The position numbers and the translations under genes are program-made. Below the pieces are notes generated by a model that worked only from the letters and a program-made list of their open reading frames with translations, was not told the DNA's origin and made no database searches. Positions 17,139 to 25,985 of a stretch of DNA of 64,000 nt are shown piece after piece; the first letter of the stretch is position 1; each line of letters opens with the position of its first letter. Origin of the DNA: an uncultured Bacilli bacterium (GTDB lineage: Bacteria; Bacillota_I; Bacilli_A; RF39; UBA660); assembly GCA_934162445.1 (NCBI GenBank), contig CAKPIT010000003.1, positions 136,781-200,780 of the forward strand, in the 5' to 3' direction.

Positions 17139-18041
17139 TTAATTCTCCTTTTTTGCTCGTGGATGACTACTCAAATAGTCATTTTTAATTTTATCATTTG
17201 TTATATGTGTGTATATTCTAGTTGTTGCTATATCAGAATGTCCTAATAACATCTGAATACTTCTTAAATCAGCCCCTCCACTCAAAAGATGCGTCGCAAA
17301 AGAATGTCTTAAACTATGAGGAGAAATATCAGGATCAAGATTTTTAGATCTAAGAAGTTCTTTTAAATTTTTAAAAAAACCTTGTCTAGAAATATTAGTC
17401 CCTCTTGAATTCAAGAACAAAAAGTCACATTGCTTCTTTTTTAATAATTGACTTCTCACTTCAAGATATAATTTTAAATATTTAATTGTTGTTTCATTTA
17501 AAGGGGCAATTCTTTCTTTATTTCCTTTTCCTTTTATTCTTACGACCGCATTAACAAAATCAATATCATAAAGTGTTAAGAGAATAAGTTCTGAAACTCT
17601 AAGCCCAGAACCATACATCAATTCTAACATAGCCTTATTTCGATAGTCAAATGGTGTTTTTAAATCAATATCTAATAATTTATTAACATCATCAACTGAC
17701 AACGTATGTGGTAATGTCTTTGTTATTTTAGGATGATCAATGAATTCCACTGGATTAGATTTGCTAATATTAATTTTTTCTAAATATTTATGAAAACTAC
17801 TAATAATAGTTAATTTATGAGAAACAGTTTTACTATCTTCATTTCTTTGATAACAATATTTTAAAAACCCTTCAACATCATCTTTTTTGATTTTCCCAAC
17901 ATCATTTATTTTTTTAATATTACTTAAATAATTAAAATAATCTTTTAACTCATAACTATAACTTTTAATAGTATTTACACTTAATCCTTTTTCAAATTCC
18001 AAATAACTCAAAAATTTTTTCTTCCCATCAAGAAAATTCAT
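17139..18041 (-). CDS. xerD: Tyrosine recombinase XerD
   Basis: Resolves chromosome dimers at dif with XerC. An N-terminal SAM-like core-binding domain (about 1-90) is followed by the catalytic domain with GSGLRVSEL (Arg I), HSLRHSFATHLLSGG (His-x-x-Arg) and LLGHSDIATTRIYTHI (His and nucleophilic Tyr). The ending (HPRAKKEN) is like XerD. ATG 18041 is chosen since AGGTGATACTG precedes it; an in-frame GTG at 18050 is part of that site. No XerC paralogue is in the window. Chromosomal context (deoB) favours a housekeeping recombinase, not a phage integrase. Confidence 0.92.
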   Translation of the reverse strand: MNFLDGKKKFLSYLEFEKGLSVNTIKSYSYELKDYFNYLSNIKKINDVGKIKKDDVEGFLKYCYQRNEDSKTVSHKLTIISSFHKYLEKINISKSNPVEFIDHPKITKTLPHTLSVDDVNKLLDIDLKTPFDYRNKAMLELMYGSGLRVSELILLTLYDIDFVNAVVRIKGKGNKERIAPLNETTIKYLKLYLEVRSQLLKKKQCDFLFLNSRGTNISRQGFFKNLKELLRSKNLDPDISPHSLRHSFATHLLSGGADLRSIQMLLGHSDIATTRIYTHITNDKIKNDYLSSHPRAKKEN

Positions 18042-18143
18042 CAGTATCACCTACATCTTTATTATATACCTAATTTAGTAATTTGTAAAAAATCTATTTT
18101 ATGTTATACTATTAATAATATTTTTAGGAATTGGGGAAAAGTT

Positions 18144-19304
18144 ATGAAAAAAAGAACAGTTGGTATCATTGCCGAATATAATCCATTTCACAATGGACAT
18201 ATATATCACATCAATATGGTTAAAAAGATGTTTCCAGACAGTTTAATTGTCTTAATATTAGGCGGAAACTTTACTCAACGAGGAGGAATATCATTTCTAG
18301 ATAAATGGGACAAGACTAAAATTGCCTTAAAGTATGGCGTTGATTTAGTAGTAGAACTCCCTTTCCCATTCACTGTTGCATCATCCGATATCTTTGCTAA
18401 TGCTTCCCTTGAACTTTGTCACTACCTACAAGTAACTGATTTAGTCTTTGGTAGTGAATCAAGCAATATCAATTCCCTTAAAGAACTGGCCACCTGTCAA
18501 TTACATAACCCATTATTTAATGATTTAGTAAAAGTATACCTAAAAGAAGGCTCTAATTACCCTACCGCCCTTTCTAAAGCCCTTGAAAATCTCACTAACA
18601 AAAGTTATAAACTACCTAATGATATTTTAGGAATCAGCTATATTAAAGCCATAATAGCTAATAATTACGATATTATTCCCCATACCATTAAAAGAACTAC
18701 TGATTATCATGATATAAATCTCAAAGGAAAAATAAGTAGTGCTACTAGTATTAGAAAAGCCCTTTTAGAAAACCAAGATATTAAAGAGGTAGTACCCAAA
18801 GAAACCAACGAAGCTTTAAAACATAGTATTCCTAATTTAAATAACTATTTTCTTTTATTAAAATATAAAATTATCTCATCTGAAGATTTAACTATTTATA
18901 ATCTAGTAGATAGTAACTTAAATAATAGATTAAAAAAAGAAATCCAATATGCTACTGATTTAGATGACTTGATTAAAAGAGTAAAAACTAAAAATTTAAC
19001 CTATGCTAGATTAAACAGAATATTAATTTATATTCTTTGTAGCTATAAAAAAGAAGATGCTAAAAACTTTAAACATATAAATTATATAAGAGTCTTAGGC
19101 TTTACTACTGCCGGTAAAAGCCATCTTAATACTATCAAAAAAGACTTAACTATTCCGCTAATTAGCAAATTTACTAAAGAAAACGATCCTATTTTTGACT
19201 ATACTTATCAAACCGTTAAAATATATTCACTAGGATTCCCCCACGAGATATCTAATAAACTAATTAGTGATGAATATAAAAAAATACCAATTAAGGAGAT
19301 TTAA
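18144..19304 (+). CDS. tmcAL: tRNA(Met) cytidine acetate ligase (YlbM family)
   Basis: TmcAL uses acetate and ATP to make N4-acetylcytidine at the wobble base of elongator tRNA-Met. The N-terminus shows the nucleotidyltransferase fold with the HxGH-type motif (IIAEYNPFHNGHIYHI) and GGNFTQRGG, and later SATSIRKALL. The 386-residue length fits the family. The start follows ggggaaaag. It is cotranscribed with gmk (one base between stop and start). Elongator tRNA-Met, the expected substrate, is encoded at 44227. Confidence 0.92.
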   Translation: MKKRTVGIIAEYNPFHNGHIYHINMVKKMFPDSLIVLILGGNFTQRGGISFLDKWDKTKIALKYGVDLVVELPFPFTVASSDIFANASLELCHYLQVTDLVFGSESSNINSLKELATCQLHNPLFNDLVKVYLKEGSNYPTALSKALENLTNKSYKLPNDILGISYIKAIIANNYDIIPHTIKRTTDYHDINLKGKISSATSIRKALLENQDIKEVVPKETNEALKHSIPNLNNYFLLLKYKIISSEDLTIYNLVDSNLNNRLKKEIQYATDLDDLIKRVKTKNLTYARLNRILIYILCSYKKEDAKNFKHINYIRVLGFTTAGKSHLNTIKKDLTIPLISKFTKENDPIFDYTYQTVKIYSLGFPHEISNKLISDEYKKIPIKEI

Positions 19305-19305
19305 T

Positions 19306-20013
19306 ATGAGTAATATTATCAAAACTAAAAAGCAAGGCTTATTAATAGTTATTTCCGGTCCTTCCGGTTGTGGTAAAGACACCATTGTTAAAGAAGTACT
19401 AAACAAAAGAGATAATTGTTGGTTATCAATTTCATGCACGACAAGAAATCCTCGTCAAGGCGAAAAAGATAGCCAAGATTATTATTTCTTATCAACTGAA
19501 GAATTTGAAAAAGCTATAAAAGATAATAATTTTTTAGAATATGCCATTTATAATGACAATTATTATGGAACACCTCTAAATCACATTAAAGACCATTTAA
19601 ATAATGGTGAAGATGTTATTTTAGTTATTGAAATTCAAGGAGCATTAAAAATAAAAGAAAAACTAGAAGATACAGTATTCATCTTCATAATGCCACCTTC
19701 CATGAAAGAACTAAAGAAAAGATTAGTTAATCGTAATACGGATAGTCCTGATAAGATTGATAAACGTTTCAAACGGGCCTATGAAGAAATTAATGAACTT
19801 ACCAAATATAATTATGTTGTCGTTAATGATGAAATAATAACAGCCGCTAATAAAATAAATGCTATTCTTGAAGCCGAAAAATGTCGAGTAGATCGTATCG
19901 AAGAAGTCTTTATTGACACATCAGAAGAACAAGTTCATGAAACTCTATTACATGATGTCAAAGAATTTGATAATAGTTTAATTGATTTAGATAAAAAAAA
20001 TACCAATGAATAA
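19306..20013 (+). CDS. gmk: Guanylate kinase
   Basis: Phosphorylates GMP to GDP. The P-loop GPSGCGKDT is at about residues 18-26, followed by the GMP-binding region (SCTTRNPRQGEKDSQDYYF) and the lid (NRNTDSPDKIDKRF). The protein is 235 residues, about 30 longer than usual owing to a Lys-rich N-terminal tip and an acidic tail (IDTSEEQVHETLLHD onward). ATG 19306 is preceded by aaggag; the in-frame ATG at 19267 lies inside tmcAL and is rejected. Confidence 0.95.
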   Translation: MSNIIKTKKQGLLIVISGPSGCGKDTIVKEVLNKRDNCWLSISCTTRNPRQGEKDSQDYYFLSTEEFEKAIKDNNFLEYAIYNDNYYGTPLNHIKDHLNNGEDVILVIEIQGALKIKEKLEDTVFIFIMPPSMKELKKRLVNRNTDSPDKIDKRFKRAYEEINELTKYNYVVVNDEIITAANKINAILEAEKCRVDRIEEVFIDTSEEQVHETLLHDVKEFDNSLIDLDKKNTNE

Positions 20014-20028
20014 AACCATTGGTATTTT
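19997..20028. terminator. Bidirectional terminator between gmk and pyk
   Basis: AAAATACCAATG pairs with CATTGGTATTTT over an 8-base loop. It covers the end of gmk and abuts the pyk stop. Confidence 0.9.
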
Positions 20029-21436
20029 ATATTTGTTCAATTTTCATTAAATTAGTAATTTGTTTAGTAGTAGTATTAGGAAAACCACCAGTTAAAATAA
20101 TATAATCACCCTTATTTAATGGCATAAACTCTTTAGCATTTTTAACACTCTCTGTTAATACCATATCAGTTGTTTCTAAAATAGGTAATTTTTTTGTATA
20201 TACTCCCCAGTTTAAAGCTAAATATCTACTAGTTTTATCATCAGGTGTTAACGCTAAAATTGGTGCACTTGGATGAAGATTACTAATTACACGTGCTGTT
20301 CTTCCGGTGATAGTAGCCGCACAAATTAATCTTGCTTTCAAAGCATCAGTACTTAAAACAACATCACTAGCAATCGCTTTTGTAATACTATCTAAAGATG
20401 CAATATCAAATGCATAATTAAATTTAGCATATTCTTCCGTCGTCTCACAAATAGATGCCATCGCTTTAACGGTCTCAACCGGATGTTGACCCACTGTAGT
20501 CTCACCACTTAACATAACAGCATCAACACCATCTAAAACCGCATTAGCAATATCGCTTGTCTCAGCCCGTTTAGGGCGCATATTCTCCATCATTGTCTCT
20601 AACATTTCGGTAGCTACAATTGCAATTTTACCCATCATCCGACAAGTTTTTATCATTTGCTTTTGATAAATAGGTACCATTTCACTTTTTACTTCCGTTC
20701 CAAGATCACCTCTTGCCACCATAATACCATCACTAACTGCTAATATTTCTTCTAAGTTTTCAATTCCAAGAGCACTTTCAATCTTACAAATAATGCGGAA
20801 ATCTTCTCGGTTATGTTTTTTTAATAACTCTTTAACTTCTAATACATCTTCTTTTGTTGATACAAATGACAAAGCAATAAATTCCCCACCATGTTCGCAA
20901 GCATAAATTAAATCTTCTTCATCCTCTTTAGAAATAAACGGAATATCTAAATGCACACCGGGTACACTTAAACTTTTCTTACTTCCAAGATGTCCCCCAT
21001 TTATAATTTTACAAGTAACTTTATCAGTATATTTTTTAATAACTTCAAGTTTCATTTTCGCATTTTCCAAAAGAATAATACTTCCTTCACTCAAAGAATC
21101 AAGAGCTTGTGGATGATTAACAGAAAATCTTTCAGAAGTTCCAATAACCTCATCTTTAACAATATCAATGAAGTGATCATCAATTAACTCAATACCATCA
21201 TTTTCCATCACACCACATCTAAATTCAGGACCTTTAGTATCCCATAAAATAGCCACATTTTCTCCTGTTCTTTTTCTAACTTCTCTAACAGAATCACACG
21301 CTTTTTGTCTTTCTTGAATAGTAGCATGAGAAAAATTAATTCTAGCTACATTCATACCAGCCAAAACCATTTGTTCCATAACATCAGGAGTATTACTAAT
21401 AGGACCAACACTACAAATTATTTTTGTCTTTTTCAT
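20027..21436 (-). CDS. pyk: Pyruvate kinase
   Basis: Makes pyruvate and ATP from phosphoenolpyruvate, the last step of glycolysis. Seen: the N-terminal KIICSVGP and NVARINFSHA segments, the catalytic CKIESALGIENLEEIL and MVARGDLGTEV region, and SGETTVGQHPVETVKAM near the active site. At 469 residues it lacks the extra C-terminal PEP-utiliser-like domain found on Bacillus Pyk. The start has a good ribosome site (gaagggagggaaatgaa). Single gene. Confidence 0.96.
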   Translation of the reverse strand: MKKTKIICSVGPISNTPDVMEQMVLAGMNVARINFSHATIQERQKACDSVREVRKRTGENVAILWDTKGPEFRCGVMENDGIELIDDHFIDIVKDEVIGTSERFSVNHPQALDSLSEGSIILLENAKMKLEVIKKYTDKVTCKIINGGHLGSKKSLSVPGVHLDIPFISKEDEEDLIYACEHGGEFIALSFVSTKEDVLEVKELLKKHNREDFRIICKIESALGIENLEEILAVSDGIMVARGDLGTEVKSEMVPIYQKQMIKTCRMMGKIAIVATEMLETMMENMRPKRAETSDIANAVLDGVDAVMLSGETTVGQHPVETVKAMASICETTEEYAKFNYAFDIASLDSITKAIASDVVLSTDALKARLICAATITGRTARVISNLHPSAPILALTPDDKTSRYLALNWGVYTKKLPILETTDMVLTESVKNAKEFMPLNKGDYIILTGGFPNTTTKQITNLMKIEQI

Positions 21437-21505
21437 TTCATTTCCCTCCTTCAGAAAACCTTTACAATTATAACATATTTTAGAAGAAAAAGAAAGAAAA
21501 GAAAC

Positions 21506-22324
21506 CTATTTTTGACACTTAGGACAATAATAAGTTCCTCTTCCACCTACTCTTGTATAAACGATATTACTACCGCATTTAGGACAAATTCCATTCTTCT
21601 TTCCATGAACTAATAATTCATTTTGGAAAAGCCCATGAACTCCTTCACTTGATTCAAAACTCTTAATAGTTGTACCACCCTTTAAAATAGCTTCATTTAA
21701 TATTATTTTTGTATTTTGAATAATAGTATCCGCTTCATCTAAACTAATAGAAGAAGCCCGTCTTTTAGGATTAATAGCTGATTTAAAAAGAATCTCATCA
21801 TCATAAATATTACCAATCCCCGTTATAATCGATTGATCTAAAAGAGCCGTTTTAACAGGAATACTCTTATGTGTTAATTTTTCTTTTAAATACTTAGGAG
21901 TAAGTAATAAATCATCATACTCATATCCCAAGTCACATAAAGGTTTAACATTATAAAGATCCACCTTAGAAAGCAAAGCCATTTTTCCAAATTTTCTAGT
22001 ATCATGAAATCTTATGTCCGTTCCATCCGTAAATCTAAAAATCACATGTTCATGTTTTTCCTTTGGAGTATTTTGATCTCTAAAAAAGAATTTACCTTCC
22101 ATTCTTAAATGAATAATAAGAGCTTTCGAAGTAAGAAAAATCACAATCCATTTCCCTCTTGTCGTAATCTTTTCAATCGTTTGATTTTGAATATTCTTCT
22201 TAAATTCATCAACGTTCCCAATAATTGTATTATCCCAATAAACATCAGCCTTTTGAATTGTTTTACCAATTATTCTTCTCTCAAGGCTTCTACTAACTGT
22301 AATTACTTCAGGTTTCTCTGGCAT
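21506..22324 (-). CDS. mutM: Formamidopyrimidine/8-oxoguanine DNA glycosylase
   Basis: Excises oxidised purines and nicks the abasic site. The start MPEKPEV gives the catalytic Pro and Glu after Met removal; most MutM have MPELPEV, so the Lys is unusual but keeps the key residues. The helix-two-turn-helix region (LLDQSIITGIGNIYDDEILF) and the C-terminal zinc finger (CPKCGSN, 16 residues, CPKC, with the conserved GGRGTYYC) are complete. It lies 19 bases downstream of polA, the standard polA-mutM pair of Firmicutes. Confidence 0.93.
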   Translation of the reverse strand: MPEKPEVITVSRSLERRIIGKTIQKADVYWDNTIIGNVDEFKKNIQNQTIEKITTRGKWIVIFLTSKALIIHLRMEGKFFFRDQNTPKEKHEHVIFRFTDGTDIRFHDTRKFGKMALLSKVDLYNVKPLCDLGYEYDDLLLTPKYLKEKLTHKSIPVKTALLDQSIITGIGNIYDDEILFKSAINPKRRASSISLDEADTIIQNTKIILNEAILKGGTTIKSFESSEGVHGLFQNELLVHGKKNGICPKCGSNIVYTRVGGRGTYYCPKCQK

Positions 22325-22343
22325 AATTTTCCCTTCCTTCTAT

Positions 22344-24983
22344 CTATTTTGCTTCATACCAGTTGTTACCAACTTCAATATCAACTTTTAATGGTACTTG
22401 AAGCGTTACAACATTCTCCATTTTATCTTTAACGAGTTCCTTAACTTCTTCTAATTCATCCTTATAAACATTCAATACAAGTTCATCGTGTACCTGAATT
22501 AAAATCTTACTCTTCAATTTTCTCTTTGTCATTTCGCTATGTAATGCTACCATCGCTTTTTTCAAAATATCCGCAGCACTCCCTTGAATTGGCGTATTAA
22601 GCGCCATTCTCTCTCCACCACTACGAACCATATAATTACTACTTTTTAATTCATTAATAATTCTTTTTCGGTTCATAATTGTTTTAACATAACCATTCTT
22701 ATAAGCTTCTTTCTTTTCTTCTTCCATATACTCTTTAATACCCGGATAAGTTTCCAAATAATTATCAATAAAATTCTTAGCACTCTTTAAATCAATTTTT
22801 AAATCCTCACTAAGCCCAAAACTACTAATCCCATATAAAATTCCAAAGTTTACAGCCTTTGCCGTTCTTCGCATTGATTTATTAACTTCACTAAGATTAA
22901 CATGGAAAATATCAGCTGCCGTTTTAGTATGAATATCTTTATCATCCTTAAAAGCTTGAATTAAATTAGTAGCATTAGAAAGTGATGCAAAAATTCTAAG
23001 CTCTATTTGCGAATAATCACTACTCATCATTACCGATTCATCATCAAATGGCACAAAAGCTTTTCTTACTAATCTTGTATAATCACTTCGAATAGGAATA
23101 TTTTGTAAATTTGGTTTATTAGATGAAAGTCTTCCCGTTCTCGTTAAACACTGGTTAAAAACAGTATGAATTCTTCCATCATCATCTATTTCCTGAATTA
23201 ATCCAACTACATAATTAGCATACAATTTACTAAGCATTCGGTATTCTAAAACCATTGGCACAATTGGATGATAATCTTTAATTTTATCCAAAATATCCTT
23301 ATTAGTAGAATAACTTACCTCATCTTTTTTTCTTTTCTTAGGATAAGGAAGTTCAAGTTTAACGAACAAAACATCACCAAGTTGTTTAAATGACATAATG
23401 TTAAATTCACATCCAGCTTCTTTATAAATATCCTGTTCCATTTTTTCTAATTTATCTTCTAAATCATCCTTTAACTTCAACAAATAATCTTTATTAACCT
23501 TTACCCCAGTAAGCTCCATATCACTCAAAACATAAGCAAGGGGCATTTCAATCTCATTAAATAATTCTTCTTCCTCTTCTTCTTTAATTCGAGTTAATAA
23601 TTGATCCTTGGTATTATAAATAAACTTTCCTTTTTCTAAAACATAATTTTTTAAACAAAGATTATCAATCTCTTTACGTCTTTTAACCGTTCCAAAAAAA
23701 TCAGTATGAGTAGGAATATCATAATTAAACTCCTGCATTAAAATAGTAATATCATCACTTAAATTATAATCAAGTAAATAAGCTGCAATCATAGCATCAT
23801 AATTACAGTTAACAAGATTTATTCCCTGCTTTTTTAAAAGAATATACCCCTTCTTAACATCATAAGTATACTTTTTAACTGTCTTATCAGAAAAAACTTT
23901 CTGATAATTAATAAGTTCACTAAAAGGTATATAACAACAACTACTATCATTAACAAAGCTTAATCCCATAATATTTGCAGCATTATAATCCAAATTATCT
24001 GTTTCAATATAAAAAGCAAAATCATTTTTAAAATCAAATTGATTAATATCTACTGTCTGCTGTCTTACTTCATTTTTAATTCCCTTTTCATCTTCATTTC
24101 TTAATGGTAAATTAGCCATTTTTTGTTCTAACTTTTTTATTAATGATTTAAACTCTAACTCTTCTAACACTTGTAAATATTCATTATAATTTATCCCTAA
24201 ATACCTACAATCATCTAAAGAAAATGGAATTGGAACATTTCTATATATTGTTGCTAAATCATAACTCATATACGCACTTTCTTTATCATTAATGAGTTTT
24301 TCTCTAGTCTTAGGAGTCACTTCATCAAGATGATTATAAAGATTATCTAAAGTATGATATTTACTAAGTAACCCAATAGCTCCCTTTTCACCTATTCCTT
24401 TGACTCCCGGAATATTATCAGAACTATCACCCATCAACGCCTTCAAATCAATCATATTAATAGGATCAATTTTATAATGATCTCTAAATACTTCTTTATT
24501 AAATCTAATATAGTCTTTAGTTTTTAAAAGTTTTACATCAACTTCATCGCTTATTAATTGTAATAAATCTTTATCACTAGAAACAATTGTAGCAATAAAT
24601 TGATCTTCCTCATCAATAATTTTAGCCATGGTACCAATAATATCATCCGCTTCGTAATTATCTATTTCAAAATGTTTAATTCCCATTGTATCAAGTACTT
24701 CTTTAGCTTTTGGAAATTGTAATTTTAATTCTTCAGGCATCGCCTTTCTACCCGCTTTATATGAATCATACTGATCATGTCTAAAGGTTTTACCTTTATC
24801 AAAGGCTACTAAAATATAGTTTGGTTTTTCTTCATCAATGATTTTATTCATCATATTTATAAAGCCATAAAGCCCATTAGTAGGAAAGCCCTTAGAGTTT
24901 CTCATTATTACTCCACTATAACTAGTTGCATAGTAACTTCTAAAAAGTAAATTATTCCCATCTACTAAAATTATTTTCTTCAT
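22344..24983 (-). CDS. polA: DNA polymerase I
   Basis: Fills gaps and removes primers. Order: 5' nuclease domain (1-290, with YEADDIIGT and SSDKDLLQL), a degenerate 3'-5' exonuclease domain (about 315-475), and the polymerase domain with motif A DYSQIELRIFASLS, motif B RRTAKAVNFGILYG and motif C QVHDELVLN. In the exonuclease region the first metal-binding Asp of the DxE motif is Tyr325 (sequence FYIETD) and the late Asp motif (YACEDAD in active enzymes) is missing, so proofreading is probably absent, as in B. subtilis. The 879-residue length is normal. Confidence 0.97.
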   Translation of the reverse strand: MKKIILVDGNNLLFRSYYATSYSGVIMRNSKGFPTNGLYGFINMMNKIIDEEKPNYILVAFDKGKTFRHDQYDSYKAGRKAMPEELKLQFPKAKEVLDTMGIKHFEIDNYEADDIIGTMAKIIDEEDQFIATIVSSDKDLLQLISDEVDVKLLKTKDYIRFNKEVFRDHYKIDPINMIDLKALMGDSSDNIPGVKGIGEKGAIGLLSKYHTLDNLYNHLDEVTPKTREKLINDKESAYMSYDLATIYRNVPIPFSLDDCRYLGINYNEYLQVLEELEFKSLIKKLEQKMANLPLRNEDEKGIKNEVRQQTVDINQFDFKNDFAFYIETDNLDYNAANIMGLSFVNDSSCCYIPFSELINYQKVFSDKTVKKYTYDVKKGYILLKKQGINLVNCNYDAMIAAYLLDYNLSDDITILMQEFNYDIPTHTDFFGTVKRRKEIDNLCLKNYVLEKGKFIYNTKDQLLTRIKEEEEEELFNEIEMPLAYVLSDMELTGVKVNKDYLLKLKDDLEDKLEKMEQDIYKEAGCEFNIMSFKQLGDVLFVKLELPYPKKRKKDEVSYSTNKDILDKIKDYHPIVPMVLEYRMLSKLYANYVVGLIQEIDDDGRIHTVFNQCLTRTGRLSSNKPNLQNIPIRSDYTRLVRKAFVPFDDESVMMSSDYSQIELRIFASLSNATNLIQAFKDDKDIHTKTAADIFHVNLSEVNKSMRRTAKAVNFGILYGISSFGLSEDLKIDLKSAKNFIDNYLETYPGIKEYMEEEKKEAYKNGYVKTIMNRKRIINELKSSNYMVRSGGERMALNTPIQGSAADILKKAMVALHSEMTKRKLKSKILIQVHDELVLNVYKDELEEVKELVKDKMENVVTLQVPLKVDIEVGNNWYEAK

Positions 24984-25037
24984 AATTTTTACCTCTTTCT
25001 CTTTTTATTATACCATGCTCCTAATAAATAATTAAGT

Positions 25038-25199
25038 CTATTTTACATTCATTACAAGATTCTCATCCCTGATCGTATGATCTTCTTGACTTTCAAGATT
25101 ACTCACCCTATCGCACATAATTAAACTTAAAACTACAGCCATTATATAAATAGCTACCACCATAAATACTGTTTTTACTCCTGCCTTTACTTTTTCCAT
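25038..25199 (-). CDS. 53-residue membrane peptide divergent from lexA; candidate SOS division inhibitor
   Basis: ATG 25199 is preceded by AAGGAGG (11 bases). The peptide has a basic tip (MEKVKAGVKT), one strong membrane span (about residues 11-29, VFMVVAIYIMAVVLSLIM) and a short acidic external tail (RVSNLESQEDHTIRDENL). Its promoter contains a LexA-box-like sequence. Divergence from lexA, one N-terminal span and small size match YneA of B. subtilis and SosA of Staphylococcus, which block division during SOS. There is no LysM domain. The role is inferred from position and architecture, not from sequence homology. Confidence 0.65.
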   Translation of the reverse strand: MEKVKAGVKTVFMVVAIYIMAVVLSLIMCDRVSNLESQEDHTIRDENLVMNVK

Positions 25200-25228
25200 T
25201 TCTCTTCTTCCTCCTTCTTCATGTTTTA

Positions 25229-25257
25229 ATCATAACTCGAACAATTGTTTTTGTCAA
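25229..25257 (-). promoter_or_regulatory. Promoter of the lexA-divergent peptide
   Basis: Minus strand: TTGACA (25257-25252), 17 bases, TATGAT (25234-25229). The LexA-like box lies inside the spacer, so bound LexA would occlude polymerase. Confidence 0.7.
25238..25251. promoter_or_regulatory. LexA-box-like site 1
   Basis: CGAAC-AATT-GTTTT against the Gram-positive LexA consensus CGAACNNNNGTTCG: one half-site is perfect and the other deviates at its last two bases. It sits in the spacer of the divergent peptide promoter. Confidence 0.6.
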
Positions 25258-25275
25258 TGTTCTTTCTTTATTTTT

Positions 25276-25289
25276 CGAAATTTTGTTTG
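25276..25289. promoter_or_regulatory. LexA-box-like site 2, autoregulatory
   Basis: CGAAA-TTTT-GTTTG has one mismatch to CGAACNNNNGTTYG. It overlaps the -35 box of lexA by three bases, the expected place for autorepression. Confidence 0.6.
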
Positions 25290-25315
25290 ACATTTTACAT
25301 AGTGAATGCTAATAT
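25287..25315 (+). promoter_or_regulatory. lexA promoter
   Basis: TTGACA (25287-25292), 17 bases, TAATAT (25310-25315), 22 bases before the lexA start codon. Confidence 0.75.
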
Positions 25316-25337
25316 ATAATTATAAAAGGGAGGAAAT

Positions 25338-25955
25338 ATGGAGAAATTAACAGAACGTCAATTTGACATTTTACAAATTATAAAAAAATTAATTGCTAAA
25401 AACGGCTATCCACCAACCGTAAGAGAAATAGGAGATGCCGCTAAACTATCTAGCCCCGCTACCATTCATTTTCACTTAAAACAATTAGTAGATAAAGGCT
25501 ATATCAAAAAAGGAGCCGGAACCAACCGTACCATCGAAGTATTAGTTGATAACGAATATTTAGATAATAATGATGATACTGTAAAAGTTCCACTTCTAGG
25601 TAAAGTAACCGCTGGTACCCCTATCGAAGCCATAGAACGCCCTGATGAAACATTCCCTCTACCAGTTGAATTATTAGGTAATAAAAAGGAAGTATTTACT
25701 TTAAAAGTAAGTGGTGAATCAATGATTAATGTTGGAATCTATGATGGTGATATTTTAATTGTTGAACGGCAAAACACCGCCATTAACGGTGATACCGTTG
25801 TAGCCATGAACAAAGAAAATGAAGCGACTGTAAAAACTTTCTACAAAGAAAATGGCTATTTTAGATTACAACCTGAAAACGATACAATGGATCCAATTAT
25901 CCTAGATGAAGTAACAATTCTTGGCAAAGTCGTTGGCTTATATCGTAAATTTTAA
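25338..25955 (+). CDS. lexA: LexA SOS repressor
   Basis: Represses DNA-damage genes until RecA filaments trigger self-cleavage. The N-terminal winged helix (about 1-68, TVREIGDAAKLSSPATIHFHL) is followed by the S24 peptidase domain with cleavage site Ala92-Gly93, nucleophile Ser128 (SGESM) and general base Lys166. The 205-residue length is standard. The start has a strong ribosome site (gggagg). It is monocistronic with a terminator; the promoter region carries two LexA-like boxes shared with the divergent membrane peptide. Confidence 0.97.
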   Translation: MEKLTERQFDILQIIKKLIAKNGYPPTVREIGDAAKLSSPATIHFHLKQLVDKGYIKKGAGTNRTIEVLVDNEYLDNNDDTVKVPLLGKVTAGTPIEAIERPDETFPLPVELLGNKKEVFTLKVSGESMINVGIYDGDILIVERQNTAINGDTVVAMNKENEATVKTFYKENGYFRLQPENDTMDPIILDEVTILGKVVGLYRKF

Positions 25956-25985
25956 AAAGAACTCATTTAATTATGAGTTCTTTTT
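25954..25985. terminator. Bidirectional terminator lexA / tcdA
   Basis: AAAAAGAACTCAT pairs with ATGAGTTCTTTTT over a six-base loop. The left end covers the lexA stop and the right end the tcdA 3' end. Confidence 0.9.
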
